Shown here one piece after another: positions 5,997 to 6,369 of a stretch of 6,369 nt of DNA. This stretch comes from Nitrospira sp. (GTDB lineage: Bacteria; Nitrospirota; Nitrospiria; Nitrospirales; Nitrospiraceae). Numbering within the stretch: the stretch's first letter is position 1; each line of letters opens with the position of its first letter. The stretch lies in contig JANYAJ010000493.1 of the NCBI GenBank assembly GCA_025361385.1, positions 1-6,369 of the forward strand, read 5' to 3'. Below the pieces are notes generated by a model. It saw only the letters and a list, made by a program, of their open reading frames with translations. It ran no database searches and was not told the origin of the DNA. The position numbers and the translations under genes were made by a program.

Positions 5997-6369
5997 ATGG
6001 ATCAAGAAACGTTAGGTTTTCCACTCTGGCTTCGGATCAACCATTTCATCAATCTGTTTTGCCTGTTCATATTGATGCGCAGTGGTGTGCAGATTCTTTC
6101 GGACCATCCGAAGCTCTATTGGAACGACGACAGCACCCCAGGGAGTGAATGGATCAAATTCGGGAAAAAAGTGATGCCAACAGACCGCCTCTGGACCTCA
6201 ATGGACGAGGCGGAACACATCAACCCCATCGTGGCTCTCCCCGGAGGGCACCATACCCTTGGGGCCGCAAGAACTTGGCATTTCCTCATTGTTCCGTTGT
6301 GGGTACTCAACGGCCTCAGCTATGTGACCTTGCTCGGTGTGACCGGCGAATGGCGACGGCTCATCCCCG
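5997..6369 (+). CDS. Cytochrome b561-type membrane protein, N-terminal part, cut by window edge
   Basis: 124 codons are visible and open at the right edge. The pattern is that of the cytochrome b561 / Ni-Fe-hydrogenase cytochrome b / thiosulfate-reductase cytochrome b group: a first membrane helix (about residues 10-34) with H16, LFCLFILMRSGVQIL and DHPKLYW; then a long polar loop (35-91) containing GGHHTLGAAR; then a second helix (about 93-115) with H95 in TWHFLIVPLWVLNGLSY; then EWRRLIP. H16 and H95 are candidate heme b ligands. Such proteins carry electrons between the quinone pool and a partner such as a sulfite-oxidase-type molybdoenzyme, sometimes fused or encoded next door, but the partner lies outside the window. 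ATG 5997 has AAAGAG 6 bases upstream. It probably forms a transcription unit with the flavin reductase before it. The exact subfamily is uncertain. Confidence 0.82.
   Translation, partial: MDQETLGFPLWLRINHFINLFCLFILMRSGVQILSDHPKLYWNDDSTPGSEWIKFGKKVMPTDRLWTSMDEAEHINPIVALPGGHHTLGAARTWHFLIVPLWVLNGLSYVTLLGVTGEWRRLIP

Overview
The window looks like chromosomal DNA from a free-living Gram-negative bacterium with moderately high GC (roughly mid to upper 50s percent by eye). Strong AAGGAGG-type ribosome binding sites, a signal peptide, and a mix of central-carbon and membrane-redox genes fit this. The style of the small proteins and the neighbourhood remind me of Nitrospira/Nitrospirota, but that is an impression and no marker gene here proves it.

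Layout. (1) 1-331, minus strand: the first 110 codons of phosphoglucomutase (pgm), running off the left edge, with a GTG start and a good ribosome binding site. (2) 332-1120: about 790 bases with no intact gene. Within it, on the minus strand at 697-951, is a decayed C-terminal piece of a heavy-metal RND efflux pump (CzcA/CusA type). (3) 1121-2514, plus strand: three small genes of unknown function. These are an exported, very hydrophilic protein, a 99-residue probably beta-rich protein, and a 73-residue charged protein. (4) 2531-4644, plus strand: transketolase, split into two reading frames by what looks like one missing G after base 4135. Both sides otherwise match a full-length enzyme of about 700 residues. 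(5) 4821-5054: a 77-residue DUF2945/HVA1 TUDOR-like protein. (6) 5187-5927: a stand-alone FAD/NAD(P)H oxidoreductase of the ferredoxin-NADP reductase superfamily. (7) 5997 to the right edge: the start of a membrane cytochrome b561-type protein, cut off after 124 codons.

How the parts relate. Transketolase (pentose phosphate interconversion) and phosphoglucomutase (glucose-1-P/glucose-6-P) both belong to sugar-phosphate metabolism, but they lie on opposite strands and are separated by the decayed region. The 73-residue gene ends only 16 bases before the transketolase start and is probably co-transcribed with it. The flavin reductase and the cytochrome b gene are adjacent and co-oriented, so a membrane electron-transfer role is plausible but unproven. 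I see no CRISPR array, tRNA, rRNA, intact mobile element or recognisable defence system. The best leads are the transketolase frameshift, the RND pump relic and the uncharacterised small genes.
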